DNA of 64,000 bases from JAHJQZ01 sp963667595 (GTDB lineage: Bacteria > Pseudomonadota > Alphaproteobacteria > Rhizobiales > Devosiaceae): contig CAXXWD010000008.1 of the NCBI GenBank assembly GCA_963667595.2, positions 62,001 through 126,000 on the forward strand, given 5' to 3'. The notes beneath the pieces are model-generated. The model made no database searches. It was not told where the DNA came from and saw only the letters and a list, made by a program, of their open reading frames with translations. The translations under genes were made by a program, and so were the position numbers. Positions 1 through 8,968 of the stretch are shown piece after piece (position 1 is the first letter of the stretch; each line of letters opens with the position of its first letter).

Positions 1-170
1 TTGAGCGCACTGTCATAGAGCGTCTCGGGAGGAATGATTTCCTCTTCCTTGATCTTGCTCGGACCGAACAGGTTGAACCCCGCGCATCCTGTGACTGACA
101 GGGTCAGGCCGATCACGACGATGATCTGAAACACAATACGGGCCAGACCCGCAGAGACGCCAGTTTTCAC
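1..170 (-). CDS. bamD: BamD outer membrane assembly lipoprotein (N-terminal part, cut by window edge)
   Basis: Reading leftwards from a GTG, the first 56 codons encode a lipoprotein signal peptide with a hydrophobic stretch and the lipobox VTGC, followed by a linker ending PPETLYDSAL, which resembles the start of the first TPR repeat of BamD (ComL). BamD is the essential periplasmic lipoprotein of the BAM complex that inserts beta-barrel proteins in the outer membrane. Its position directly after lpxC on the same strand is the usual alphaproteobacterial order. Most of the gene, including all TPR repeats, lies outside the window. The 284 bases between it and lpxC hold no convincing gene. Confidence 0.85.
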   Translation of the reverse strand, partial: MKTGVSAGLARIVFQIIVVIGLTLSVTGCAGFNLFGPSKIKEEEIIPPETLYDSAL

Positions 171-454
171 GATTTACCCGCTCCGTTGCCCGACAGACCA
201 AACGGCACTCGTTTTAGGGTCACACCCCTGCCCGTCGCCCTTCGTGACGGCATCCGATCGCAAATCCGGGATTTGCATTTCGCGATGTCGTACAAATGCC
301 GCTACAGCCAAATTGGTTCCAAACTGTGGCGCTTCCCGTGTAGCTCTTTTCAGCCGCTGCGAATAGCCCCGTGGCCACACCCGCCTTTTTCAAAAAGACG
401 GCATCGCCTCGGTTCCTTTTACTTCGTTGCGATACGAACGGGAGCGCGGGGTGA

Positions 455-1411
455 TTAGCCGACGGAACGCAGATAGGCTTCGACATGCAGACCGTCGGGC
501 AGATCCTCAAGCGCTTCGAACGCCAATGGCAGTTCGTCCGCCTCCACGATCTCGTAATTCGCCTCGCTGGCGAACAGGCTCGACAGAACCAGGGAGTTGA
601 GCTTGTGCCCGCCCTTGTAGCTGCGGAACTGCCCGTAGATCGGCAAGCCGCCCAGCGCGAGATCGCCAATGGAATCCAGAAGCTTGTGACGGACAAATTC
701 ATCTTCGAACCGCAATCCGTGCGGATTAATGACCTCGTCGTTTTCGACGAGGATCGAATTTTCGAGCGAGGACCCGAGCGCATAGCCGGCCTGCTGCAAA
801 GCATCGCGGTGCTTGGCGAAACCGAAGGTTCGCGCGCCGGCCACGCGTTCGTCATAGAGCCGCGGGCTCCAGTTGAAAATCATGCGTTGACGGCCGATCG
901 CCGGGCTGTCGAAATCGATCTCGAGGTCGAACTTGCGGCCGTTATAGGGTTCGAGCGCGGCAAAGGCATCGTCATTGCGTACGGTCACGGCCCGCTTGAC
1001 CTTGAGGAAGCGCCGCATTTTCGGCTGAACGGAAAGACCGACCTTCTTGATCGCGTTGACGAAATCCAGCGCACTGCCATCGAGAATGGGGCATTCGGTA
1101 TTGTTGATGGTCAGCTGGGCATTGTCGATCCCGAGACCGCTCAACGCCGAGGCCACATGTTCTACCGTTTCCACATCGGTGCTGTCACCGATGTCGATGG
1201 TGGTGCAAAGGGTGGTGCGCGTAATGCGTGAATAGTGAATCTTTACAGGTCCGATGGACCGGCCGTCATCGTAAAGTCGGGTGATGGTATACCCGTTATC
1301 GGGAGGCGCGGGCTCGATCTTGAGCGACACCGGCAGACCGGAATGTACGCCAAAACCATCAAACTCAACCTTGCCGGCCAATGTACATTGCCGCATTGCC
1401 AAACGCTGCAT
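455..1411 (-). CDS. lpxC: UDP-3-O-acyl-N-acetylglucosamine deacetylase LpxC
   Basis: LpxC catalyses the committed step of lipid A synthesis, a zinc-dependent deacetylation in the cytoplasm. The protein (about 318 residues) has the family's zinc ligands: a histidine in VEHVAS (about residue 85) and His and Asp in HKLLDSIGD (about 242 and 246). The catalytic-site histidine of GGHKLN lies near 269. I chose the ATG preceded by AGGGGA six bases upstream; an in-frame GTG lies six codons further upstream. It follows ftsZ on the same strand but a strong terminator separates them, so it probably has its own promoter, with bamD downstream. Confidence 0.96.
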   Translation of the reverse strand: MQRLAMRQCTLAGKVEFDGFGVHSGLPVSLKIEPAPPDNGYTITRLYDDGRSIGPVKIHYSRITRTTLCTTIDIGDSTDVETVEHVASALSGLGIDNAQLTINNTECPILDGSALDFVNAIKKVGLSVQPKMRRFLKVKRAVTVRNDDAFAALEPYNGRKFDLEIDFDSPAIGRQRMIFNWSPRLYDERVAGARTFGFAKHRDALQQAGYALGSSLENSILVENDEVINPHGLRFEDEFVRHKLLDSIGDLALGGLPIYGQFRSYKGGHKLNSLVLSSLFASEANYEIVEADELPLAFEALEDLPDGLHVEAYLRSVG

Positions 1412-1456
1412 CCCCGATCCCCTGAGCACGAGCTCTTATTTTCTTCCAAATGAACA

Positions 1457-1491
1457 CAAAAAAGCCCGGTGCAAAAGGGCATCCGGGCTTT
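1457..1491 (-). terminator. Rho-independent terminator after ftsZ
   Basis: A 9-bp stem (AAAGCCCGG pairing with CCGGGCTTT) around a 13-base loop is followed on the minus strand by a run of T. It lies between the end of ftsZ and the start of lpxC and should end the dcw transcript. Confidence 0.85.
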
Positions 1492-1514
1492 CTTTCACTC
1501 AATGTCCAGTTTGG

Positions 1515-3163
1515 CTAGCCGTGCTTGCGCAAAAAAGCGGGAATTTCGAGATGTTCATTGGTCGGGTGTTGCACACTTGCACGCCCATGCGGGTCGAGCT
1601 GGCCCTGTGCGCCATGTTCGGCCGTGTGACCGGGCGCGTGCGGCTGCCCCTTTTCGATCGCGCTGCGCGCCGCGGCATCGTCGACGGACGGCGACTCGGC
1701 CATCGGTTCCTGCCGATTCGAGTCCGCGGGAGTCCTCCGTCGAGAGAAAGCCCGACATTTGAGGCAAGGCGCTTGAACAAGGCTCTGGCGTTGCGCGGTT
1801 CCTGCGATGACTGCTGGCCGAGCCCCTGGCGGGCGATCGGCGGCAGTTCGTCCATGCGCGGCATGCGTCTCTGGGCATTCGGCCGCTCCGCATGTTGCGG
1901 CACGTGAGCCTTGGGCATCGGGCGTTCCTCGGTCTGCGGCGTTTCTTCGAAAGGCAGTTCGCCGGTCGCGACAGGCGTATAGGGTTCGACGGTCACGTCT
2001 TCCGAACGAGCCTTGTCGAGACTCGTCGCGTCCAGCCCCGTTGCCTTGATGGCCATGGAGATCGCCGCTTCGACCTCGGCATCGAAATCGCTGGGCGGCA
2101 GGGGCTTGCGAACCGGCGTCTCTTCAATAGCCGGAACCGGCTTCGGCGCCGGCGTTTTGGCAATGGCCGTTTCGAGCGGGTCGACGGCCTGGACCATCAA
2201 CGCCTCGGTTCCGGTCGCCACCACGGACACCCGGATTACGCCATCGAGCGTATCGTCGAACGTGGCGCCGAGGATGATGTTGGCATCGGAATCGACTTCC
2301 TCGCGGATGCGGCTCGCCGCTTCGTCGACCTCGTAGAGGGTCAGGTCGGACCCGCCGGTAATGGAAATCAGAAGACCGCGCGCACCCTGCATCGACACAT
2401 CATCGAGCAGCGGATTGGCGATTGCCGCCTCGGCGGCGTGCCGGGCGCGGTCCTCGCCGGAGGCTTCGCCTGTCCCCATCATCGCCTTGCCCATGCCGCG
2501 CATGACGGCGCGCACATCGGCGAAATCGAGATTGATCAGCCCATCCTTGACCATCAGGTCGGTGATGCAGGCCACGCCCGAATAGAGCACCTCGTCGGCC
2601 ATGGCGAAGGCATCGGCAAAGGTGGTCTTTTCATTGGCGACACGGAACAGGTTCTGGTTCGGAATGACAATCAGCGTGTCGACGTGCCGATGCAGTTCGT
2701 CGATGCCTTCATCGGCCAAACGCATGCGGCGATTGCCTTCGAACTGGAACGGCTTGGTCACGACGCCAACGGTCAGAATGCCCTGCTCGCGCGCCGCGCG
2801 TGCGACGACCGGCGCAGCGCCCGTACCGGTGCCGCCGCCCATGCCGGCGGTGATGAACACCATATGAGAGCCGGACAGATGATCGTTGATCTCGTCGAAG
2901 CTCTCTTCGGCCGCGGCGCGCCCGACTTCTGGATGCGAGCCGGCGCCCAGACCTTCGGTCACGCCGACGCCAAGCTGGATGATGCGCTCGGCGCGCGACA
3001 GCGCAAGCGCCTGCGCGTCGGTATTGGCGACAACGAAATCAACGCCCTCAAGACCGGAATTGATCATGTTATTGACGGCATTTCCGCCAGCCCCACCAAC
3101 CCCGAACACGGTGATGCGGGGCTTGAGCTCCTTGATATCGGGAATGGTGAGATTGATCGTCAT
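1515..3163 (-). CDS. ftsZ: Cell division protein FtsZ, with an apparent frameshift before the C-terminal peptide
   Basis: FtsZ is the tubulin-like GTPase that forms the Z ring. The GTP-binding signature GGGTGTGAAP is at about residues 109-118 and the T7-loop motif NLDFADV is present. The start is the ATG giving MTINLTIPDI, preceded by GAAGGGG. The initial frame runs on to 1499 but after about 1741-1747 it becomes an arginine-rich tail without similarity to FtsZ. In another frame, ending at 1515, the sequence closes with EHLEIPAFLRKHG, a clear match to the conserved FtsZ C-terminal peptide that binds FtsA and other partners. The frames switch at a short TC repeat (GAGAGA on the plus strand); removing two bases or adding one restores the normal protein. 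A sequencing or assembly error, a real mutation and programmed slippage are all possible. The coordinates assume the restored frame. Confidence 0.88.
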
Positions 3164-3218
3164 CGCAAACCCCTTCTGGGCGACACACTTATTCTCCAAC
3201 TATCTAAGCCGCCATTCG

Positions 3219-3302
3219 TTAATCGAGAGCTAACACTTGTGCCCATCTCGTTAACATTGACGCAATTTGCGAAGGCAGGAGTGTCGCTTAACTGGCTGTT
3301 AT
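3219..3302. promoter_or_regulatory. ftsZ upstream region with two CtrA-box-like sites
   Basis: The 276 bases between ftsA and ftsZ are AT-rich compared with their surroundings. Two stretches resemble the CtrA consensus TTAA-N7-TTAA with one mismatch each: TTAATCGAGAGCTAAC at 3219-3234 and TTAACTGGCTGTTAT at 3288-3302. CtrA controls ftsZ in Caulobacter, and rhizobia have CtrA. That these sites bind CtrA here is inference from sequence only. Confidence 0.35.
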
Positions 3303-3439
3303 CTATACTATTTATTAAGCAATAGGCGTCTCGGAAGGCCTAATGGCAAACCGAATCATAACATGTTGTGACAGTTCATCTTTTCGTGTTCAAAGCGGCA
3401 GACCATGCGTAACGACAGCGCACCTCGTCACGCGTTTTT

Positions 3440-4753
3440 TCAAAGCGCCGAGCGCAGCCAGTTGCCGACCCGCGACAGATAGCCGTCGGTTCCGGTCAGT
3501 CGATGCGGCGGGCGCGGAGCGTAAAACTCGTTAACGCAGACCTGTGGATAAACGAGCAGGCCCGACACGGCGGCAAAGGCCGGACCCTTGGCGCTTTCCG
3601 GCACATTGGCGATGCCGACAGGCCGGCCGACGCGCACATTGCGGGCGATCACCCGCCGCGCCAGTTCGCTCAAACCCGTCAATTCGCTGCCACCGCCGGT
3701 CAGGGTGAACCGGCGCCCGCTGACGTCCATCATGCCGGTCGCCTGCAACCGGTCGCGAATGGCTTCGAGGATTTCCTCGGCCCGCGGCCTGACGATGCGG
3801 GTCAGCATGGCGCGGGTAATCTGGCCCGGCGCTTCGTCGACCGAAGCACCGACCGGAACGACCGGAATGAGTTCACGCTCGTCCTCCCGCCCCGGCAGTA
3901 CGCTGGCATAAAGCACCTTGAGCCGTTCCGCGTCGGCGACGGAGATCGAAAGCTGCCGCGCGATGTCGAGCGTAATGTGATGGCCGCCGATGGCGATGGC
4001 ATCGGCATAGACCAGGGCCCCCTCGCTGAACACGGCGACCGATGTCGTTGCGCCGCCGAAATCGATGACGGCGGTGCCGAGTTCGGCTTCGTCGTCGACC
4101 AGAGAACTGAGGCCGGAGGCATAAGGCGTTGCCACCAGCGCTTCAATCTGAAGGTGCGCACGGTTGACCGCCAGTTCGATGTTGCGCATGGCCAGTGTCT
4201 CGGCCGAAATCACCGCCACCTCGACGCCGAGCTTGTCGCCGACCATGCCGCGCGGGTCGAGAATGCCGCGCTGCCCGTCAAGGGCGTAGCCGATGGGCAG
4301 CGCATGCATGACCGAACGCTCTTCGCGCACGCTGCGCTCGTTGACGGCCCTCAGCACGCGCGACAGATCGTCGGATTCCACTTCGTGCCCGTCGAGCGAG
4401 ACGGACGCACTGAAGGTTTCGGAAGCGAGCCGGCCCGAGGTGACATTCACCACGACGGCCTGTGCGGTGACGCCGGCATCCCGCTCCGCCATGCCAACGA
4501 CGTTGCGGATGGCGCGTTCGGCCTGTTCGAGATCGGAGATGACACCGGATTTCACGCCCTCCGATTTTCCGTAGCCGTAACCGATCAGTTCGATGGCATG
4601 GCTGCGCCCCTTAAGCGCCTTGCCCTCGGCGCGCGGGGTAAGCCGGGCGATCATGCAGCACATCTTGGTCGAGCCGATATCGAGCACGGACAAAAGGCTG
4701 GACCGGCCGGGTTGCGCGGGTTTGAGGCGAGCGGTCATGGCGTCTGTGATCAT
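3440..4753 (-). CDS. ftsA: Cell division protein FtsA
   Basis: FtsA is the actin-like ATPase that tethers FtsZ to the inner membrane. Visible are the phosphate-1 motif VLDIGSTKMCC near the N-terminus, the phosphate-2 region TAVIDFGGATTSVAVF, the adenosine motif LTGGGSELTG, and a C-terminal amphipathic segment ending YLSRVGNWLRSAL that fits a membrane-targeting helix. The length (about 437 residues) is normal. An in-frame ATG 16 codons upstream would overlap ftsQ; I chose the ATG just after the ftsQ stop, although none of the candidates has a good ribosome site. ftsZ follows 276 bases downstream behind its own promoter region. Confidence 0.95.
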   Translation of the reverse strand: MITDAMTARLKPAQPGRSSLLSVLDIGSTKMCCMIARLTPRAEGKALKGRSHAIELIGYGYGKSEGVKSGVISDLEQAERAIRNVVGMAERDAGVTAQAVVVNVTSGRLASETFSASVSLDGHEVESDDLSRVLRAVNERSVREERSVMHALPIGYALDGQRGILDPRGMVGDKLGVEVAVISAETLAMRNIELAVNRAHLQIEALVATPYASGLSSLVDDEAELGTAVIDFGGATTSVAVFSEGALVYADAIAIGGHHITLDIARQLSISVADAERLKVLYASVLPGREDERELIPVVPVGASVDEAPGQITRAMLTRIVRPRAEEILEAIRDRLQATGMMDVSGRRFTLTGGGSELTGLSELARRVIARNVRVGRPVGIANVPESAKGPAFAAVSGLLVYPQVCVNEFYAPRPPHRLTGTDGYLSRVGNWLRSAL

Positions 4754-4763
4754 CTGGTAACGC

Positions 4764-5693
4764 TCAGTTCGAAGCTGGTTTGGCGTCGGGCGCGTCTTCA
4801 TGAGTGGCGAGGCGTACGATCACGCCATCGGGCACCCTGAGATCGATCCGCGCCAGATCGCGTTCGAAAATGGCGTGATCGCGTTCGAGCCGATCGAGCG
4901 TTTTCAGAGCCTGGGTCACGCCCGTTTCGGGCAATTGGATTCTCAAGCCGGTGTTGTAGAGCATGTCCCAACGCCTGTCGCCGATGCGGGAAAGGGCGAT
5001 AATACCCTTGTCGAGCGCGGGATGCAGACCGAGCGCCCGGATGATGGCGGCGGCATCGTCCGCGGCCCCCTGCCCGATGACGAGCGGCAGATCGGTGTCC
5101 GCCGAAGACGAGACGCCGACCAGCGGCGTGCCGGCGGTGTCGACGAGATAGGTCGTACCGTCGACCGTCCAGCGGGCAATCGGCTTTCTTTCGCTGACCG
5201 TAACGATCAGCCTGTCGGGATAGGCCTTGCGCACGCTGGCATCCGTTACGGCCGGCAAGGCGAGAACACGCTGGCGCGCCGCTTCCGCGTTGAAGGCGAG
5301 AAGCGAGGTTTTCGGGGCGATGGCGAGTGCGCCGAGAATATCGGCTTCGCTGGTCAGGGCCTGACCGGTGATATCGATGGCCGAAACACCGAACCCCGCC
5401 GAAGCCAGACCGGTGGAGGCGGCTTCGGCAACGATAACGACCCCGTCATGGATCTGGCCACGGATCTGAATGAGACCGGCCACCAGAACGAGCGCCATCC
5501 CGACCGCCATCAGCTTGAGCACGAGCGTCTTGTGCAGCACCCAGGCACGCTCGGCAGCGACCATGACGGGCAGACGCTTTTGATGGAAAACGAGCGGTGC
5601 GGACGCCGAAACGCTCAGAGCACGCGCACCGGCCATGCCGGTTGCCGGGCGGCTCAGCTCCTTTATCCGTAACTGGCGTCCTCGACTATCCAA
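4764..5693 (-). CDS. ftsQ: Cell division protein FtsQ
   Basis: FtsQ is a bitopic divisome protein that with FtsL and FtsB links early and late division proteins. A basic cytoplasmic segment is followed by one membrane helix (about residues 58-78, LVLKLMAVGMALVLVAGL). The POTRA-like domain comes next, including the pattern RKAYPDRLIVTVSERKPIA typical of FtsQ, then a beta-rich C-terminus. The start overlaps the end of the upstream ddl-like gene by 31 bases, suggesting translational coupling. The 309-residue length is normal for Rhizobiales. Confidence 0.94.
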   Translation of the reverse strand: MDSRGRQLRIKELSRPATGMAGARALSVSASAPLVFHQKRLPVMVAAERAWVLHKTLVLKLMAVGMALVLVAGLIQIRGQIHDGVVIVAEAASTGLASAGFGVSAIDITGQALTSEADILGALAIAPKTSLLAFNAEAARQRVLALPAVTDASVRKAYPDRLIVTVSERKPIARWTVDGTTYLVDTAGTPLVGVSSSADTDLPLVIGQGAADDAAAIIRALGLHPALDKGIIALSRIGDRRWDMLYNTGLRIQLPETGVTQALKTLDRLERDHAIFERDLARIDLRVPDGVIVRLATHEDAPDAKPASN

Positions 5694-6547
5694 CGCAACA
5701 ACTCATCGAACGAATGCCCCGCACGCGCGGCAACAAGAACAAGGGGCGCGGCCCGACCGAGATCCGGCTGGGTCGTGAAACCGAGTGCCACGGGCTCGCC
5801 GAACGCCTGGTTCTCGTTGAACCTCAGTGTCAGCGCCGTCACCCCACGACACCCGAGAACGCCATGCGCCCTCAAGGCCAGTCTGGTGCATTTCTCGTAA
5901 ATTTTCGGTGAAATTGAAGCAGGTATTAAGGTTTCCGAATCCTTACCTTTCAGTGCATCCGTTCTCGCCGAAACGCCGAGAAGCACATCGCCCATGATGA
6001 AAGCCTCAAGCGTCTGGCCGGGCAGGAAACGCTCGATCATCACCTCTTCGGCATCGGCCCAATCCTCCGACAACAACTCGGACGGCGGCAGATCCTGTTC
6101 ATATCGAACGATAACCGGTGTCCCGCCCGTGCCGACAAAGCGCGGCTTGGCGACATAGGGCGGCACAAGAACATGGGTCGAGCCCGCTTCCGCCCGGTCG
6201 GCCAGCACGTGATCGGTCACGGGGATGCCGGCCGATTTGAAGATCATCTTGCTGAGGTGCCGGTCGGCGGCGAGCGCGGATGCGGCATATCCGGAATGGG
6301 TCGACGCCAGCCCCAGAAGATCGCAGACGGCCCGCACGCGCCCATCGCTCAACCGCGAACGAAACGCCGCGTTGAAAACGAGATCGGGCGTCATTTTGGC
6401 AAGCCGGGACACAAGGCTTCGTTCACCGTCAAGTTGCGAGACGGCGAAGCCCTGTGCGGTCAGACTGTCGGCAATGTCACGAGCGCGTTGAAGACTGATG
6501 GCGTCGGTGTCGGTCACCAGCGCGATATGGCGCGTGCCCGTCGTCAC
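5663..6547 (-). CDS. Degenerate D-alanine-D-alanine ligase homologue (probable pseudoenzyme)
   Basis: The place in the dcw cluster (between murB and ftsQ), the length (294 residues) and fragments such as DLVFNAAF, FLPGQTLEAFI and the end SFDELLRWIVEDASYG mark this as a Ddl homologue. Key ATP-grasp elements are lost. The usual HG..GEDG motif is AFRSRLSDG. The glycine-serine loop (normally like KPxxxGSSxGV) reads AKPRFVGTGGTPVIV. The metal-binding EVNTxPGMT is LGFTTQPDLGRA. The reading frame is intact, with a GTG start overlapping the murB stop, so the gene seems maintained, perhaps as a structural or regulatory protein. It probably does not make D-Ala-D-Ala; a complete Ddl is encoded at about 44.3-45.4 kb. 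Confidence 0.82.
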   Translation of the reverse strand: MTTGTRHIALVTDTDAISLQRARDIADSLTAQGFAVSQLDGERSLVSRLAKMTPDLVFNAAFRSRLSDGRVRAVCDLLGLASTHSGYAASALAADRHLSKMIFKSAGIPVTDHVLADRAEAGSTHVLVPPYVAKPRFVGTGGTPVIVRYEQDLPPSELLSEDWADAEEVMIERFLPGQTLEAFIMGDVLLGVSARTDALKGKDSETLIPASISPKIYEKCTRLALRAHGVLGCRGVTALTLRFNENQAFGEPVALGFTTQPDLGRAAPLVLVAARAGHSFDELLRWIVEDASYG

Positions 6548-7521
6548 ACGGCCCCCGTGTAAACATCGCCGTCGAGAAACTCCCGCACCTCTTTTTCGGG
6601 CTGAAAATGACCGATGCGGCGGATTTCCCAGTTGAGCGAAACCCCGGACGTGGCGCGGACGCGGTTCCTGACCGTTTCGCCCAGCATCTCGACATCATGG
6701 GCGCTGGCCTTGCCGAGATTGATGAGAAAATTGCAGTGCTTTTCCGAAACCTGGGCATCGCCGACGATGAGCCCACGACAGCCGGCCGCATCAATCAGCT
6801 TCCAGCTCGACTGACCCTCCGGATTCTTGAAGGTCGAGCCGCCGGTCCTCGACTTGATCGGCTGCGAGCCTTCGCGCGTTTCGGTGATGTCCTTCATCTT
6901 CATGCGGATGGCTTCCGGATCGCCGGGAAGACCCTGATAGATCGCCGAAGTGAAGATCACCCCTTCCGGCGCGTCGGAATGCCGGTAGCGATACCCCATT
7001 TCGGCATTGGTCAGGACGACGGTTTCGCCCTTGCGGTTGACACCCCTGAGTTCGACCATGCGGTCGCGCGTTTCGGTGCCATAGCAGCCGGCGTTCATGG
7101 TGAGCGCCCCGCCGATCCCGCCGGGAATGCCGCGATAGAAAGTCAGCCCGTCTATGCCTGCATCGGCGGCGGCATTGGCCAGCCGGACATCGGGCAGCGC
7201 CGTGCCGACCCTGAGCCTTTGTTTGTCGAGCACCGCGACCGATCCGAAGCCTTTTGCCGACAGGCGAATGACCACGCCGTCGATGCCGCCATCGCGAACC
7301 AGAAGGTTGGACCCGAGCCCGATAACAGTAACCTTGATGGCTTGCGGCAGGTTCTTGAGAAAGAACTTGAGGTCGTCCTCGTCGGTCGGTTGGAAATAGA
7401 GCTGTGCCGGACCGCCCACCCGGAACCAGGTGATCTCGGACAAGAGCTGGTTCGGGATGAGGCGCCCGCGCACCTCGCCGATCCAGGGCCCGAGATCCGG
7501 AATGAGGTCCGGCCAGCTCAT
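6544..7521 (-). CDS. murB: UDP-N-acetylenolpyruvoylglucosamine reductase MurB
   Basis: MurB uses NADPH and FAD to make UDP-MurNAc. The FAD-binding segment VIGLGSNLLVRDGGIDGVVI and the substrate-site region FYRGIPGGIGGALTMNAGCYG are present, as is the serine-containing RTGGSTFKNPEG of the type I family. The start is an ATG overlapping the murC stop (ATGA), which gives a product of about 325 residues; a longer frame reaches back into murC but is not needed. The stop overlaps the GTG of the ddl-like gene, so murC, murB, ddl-like and ftsQ form one tightly coupled run. Confidence 0.96.
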   Translation of the reverse strand: MSWPDLIPDLGPWIGEVRGRLIPNQLLSEITWFRVGGPAQLYFQPTDEDDLKFFLKNLPQAIKVTVIGLGSNLLVRDGGIDGVVIRLSAKGFGSVAVLDKQRLRVGTALPDVRLANAAADAGIDGLTFYRGIPGGIGGALTMNAGCYGTETRDRMVELRGVNRKGETVVLTNAEMGYRYRHSDAPEGVIFTSAIYQGLPGDPEAIRMKMKDITETREGSQPIKSRTGGSTFKNPEGQSSWKLIDAAGCRGLIVGDAQVSEKHCNFLINLGKASAHDVEMLGETVRNRVRATSGVSLNWEIRRIGHFQPEKEVREFLDGDVYTGAV

Positions 7522-8942
7522 GGCAGCGTCACTTCCGTACCGAGCGCGGCGGCCAGATCGCCCGGCAAGGCGGCCGCCCATTGGGTGATCGATCCCGCCC
7601 CGAGACACACGACGTAATCGCCATCGGCAACGCGGTCCTTGAGCACCGGGGCCAGATCCTCCGGCCCGGAAATGACACGGGCATCGCGATGTCCGCGCGC
7701 GCGCATGCGGTTGACCAGTTCTTCGTGGTTGATGCCTTCGATCGGCTGCTCGCCCGCCGGATAGACCGGCGCGACCAGCACAGTATCGGCATTGTTGAAG
7801 CAGGTGGCAAACTCGTCCATCAGGTCGCGAAGACGCGAATAGCGGTGTGGCTGCACCACGGCGATGACGTCGCGCCGGGTCGACTGGCGCGCGGCTCTCA
7901 GGACCGAGGCAATCTCCACCGGATGGTGGCCGTAATCGTCGATGACCGTCACCCCGGCGACGGTGCCGGTCTTTGTAAAGCGGCGCTTGACACCGGCAAA
8001 TTTGGCCAGACCGGACCGGATGGAGTCCGGACTGATGTTCAACTGATCGGCGACGGCGATGGCGGCCGTGGCGTTAAGGGCATTGTGCTGGCCCGGCATG
8101 GGCAGCACGAGATCATCGATCCGGCGTTCCTCGCCGCTCATCCGCTCGCGAATGACGATGTTGAAATGGGTCGATCCGTTGGAGGTGTCGAGATCGACCA
8201 GCCGCACATCGGCCTGCGGGTTGGTGCCGTAGGTGATGACGTGACGATCCTCGATTTCGCCGACCAGCGCCTGCACTTCCGGATGGTCGAGACACATGAC
8301 GGCAAAGCCGTAAAACGGCACGTTCTCGACGAAATTGATGAAGGCCTTCCGGACGGCATCGAAATCCTTGTAATGGTCGAGATGCTCGGGATCGACATTG
8401 GTGACGATGGCGACGTCGGCGGGCAGTTTGACGAAGGTGCCGTCACTCTCGTCGGCCTCGACCACCATCCACTCGCCCTTGCCTTCGCGGGCATTGGTGC
8501 CGTAGGCGTTGATGATGCCGCCATTGATGACGGTCGGATCGAGCCCGCCGGCATCGAGCAGGGCCGAAACCAGCGAAGTGGTCGTCGTCTTGCCGTGGGT
8601 ACCGCCGATGGCAATGGCGTTCTTGAAACGCATGATCTCGGCCAGCATCTCGGCGCGCCTGACGATGGGCAGGCCTTGCGCGCGGGCGGCGATCAGCTCG
8701 GGATTGTCCTTCCTGATGGCCGAGGAAACCACGACGACGGCGGCGTCCTTGAGGTTCTCGGCGCTCTGGCCGATCTCGACGGTGATGCCCATCTCGCGGA
8801 GCCGCTGCACATTGGCGTTGGCCGAGGCATCCGAGCCCCTGACCGTGTAGCCCTGGCCAAAAAGGATCTCTGCGATCCCGCTCATGCCGATGCCACCGAT
8901 GCCGATAAAATGCACCGGGCCGATATCTCGCGGCATTTTCAT
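7518..8942 (-). CDS. murC: UDP-N-acetylmuramate-L-alanine ligase MurC
   Basis: MurC adds L-Ala to UDP-MurNAc. It begins with the Rossmann motif VHFIGIGGIGMSGIAE, followed by the ATP loop IGGTHGKTTTTS near residue 113, the Mg-binding VVEADESDGTF and the C-terminal VIDDYGHHPVEI. I took the ATG ten bases after GGGGGA rather than an in-frame TTG six codons upstream. It is the first of three Mur enzymes in this run; MurE is upstream, but the MurD normally found in the cluster is absent. Confidence 0.97.
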   Translation of the reverse strand: MKMPRDIGPVHFIGIGGIGMSGIAEILFGQGYTVRGSDASANANVQRLREMGITVEIGQSAENLKDAAVVVVSSAIRKDNPELIAARAQGLPIVRRAEMLAEIMRFKNAIAIGGTHGKTTTTSLVSALLDAGGLDPTVINGGIINAYGTNAREGKGEWMVVEADESDGTFVKLPADVAIVTNVDPEHLDHYKDFDAVRKAFINFVENVPFYGFAVMCLDHPEVQALVGEIEDRHVITYGTNPQADVRLVDLDTSNGSTHFNIVIRERMSGEERRIDDLVLPMPGQHNALNATAAIAVADQLNISPDSIRSGLAKFAGVKRRFTKTGTVAGVTVIDDYGHHPVEIASVLRAARQSTRRDVIAVVQPHRYSRLRDLMDEFATCFNNADTVLVAPVYPAGEQPIEGINHEELVNRMRARGHRDARVISGPEDLAPVLKDRVADGDYVVCLGAGSITQWAAALPGDLAAALGTEVTLP

Positions 8943-8968
8943 TTTCGGAAAGTCCCCCAAAGAATGGT

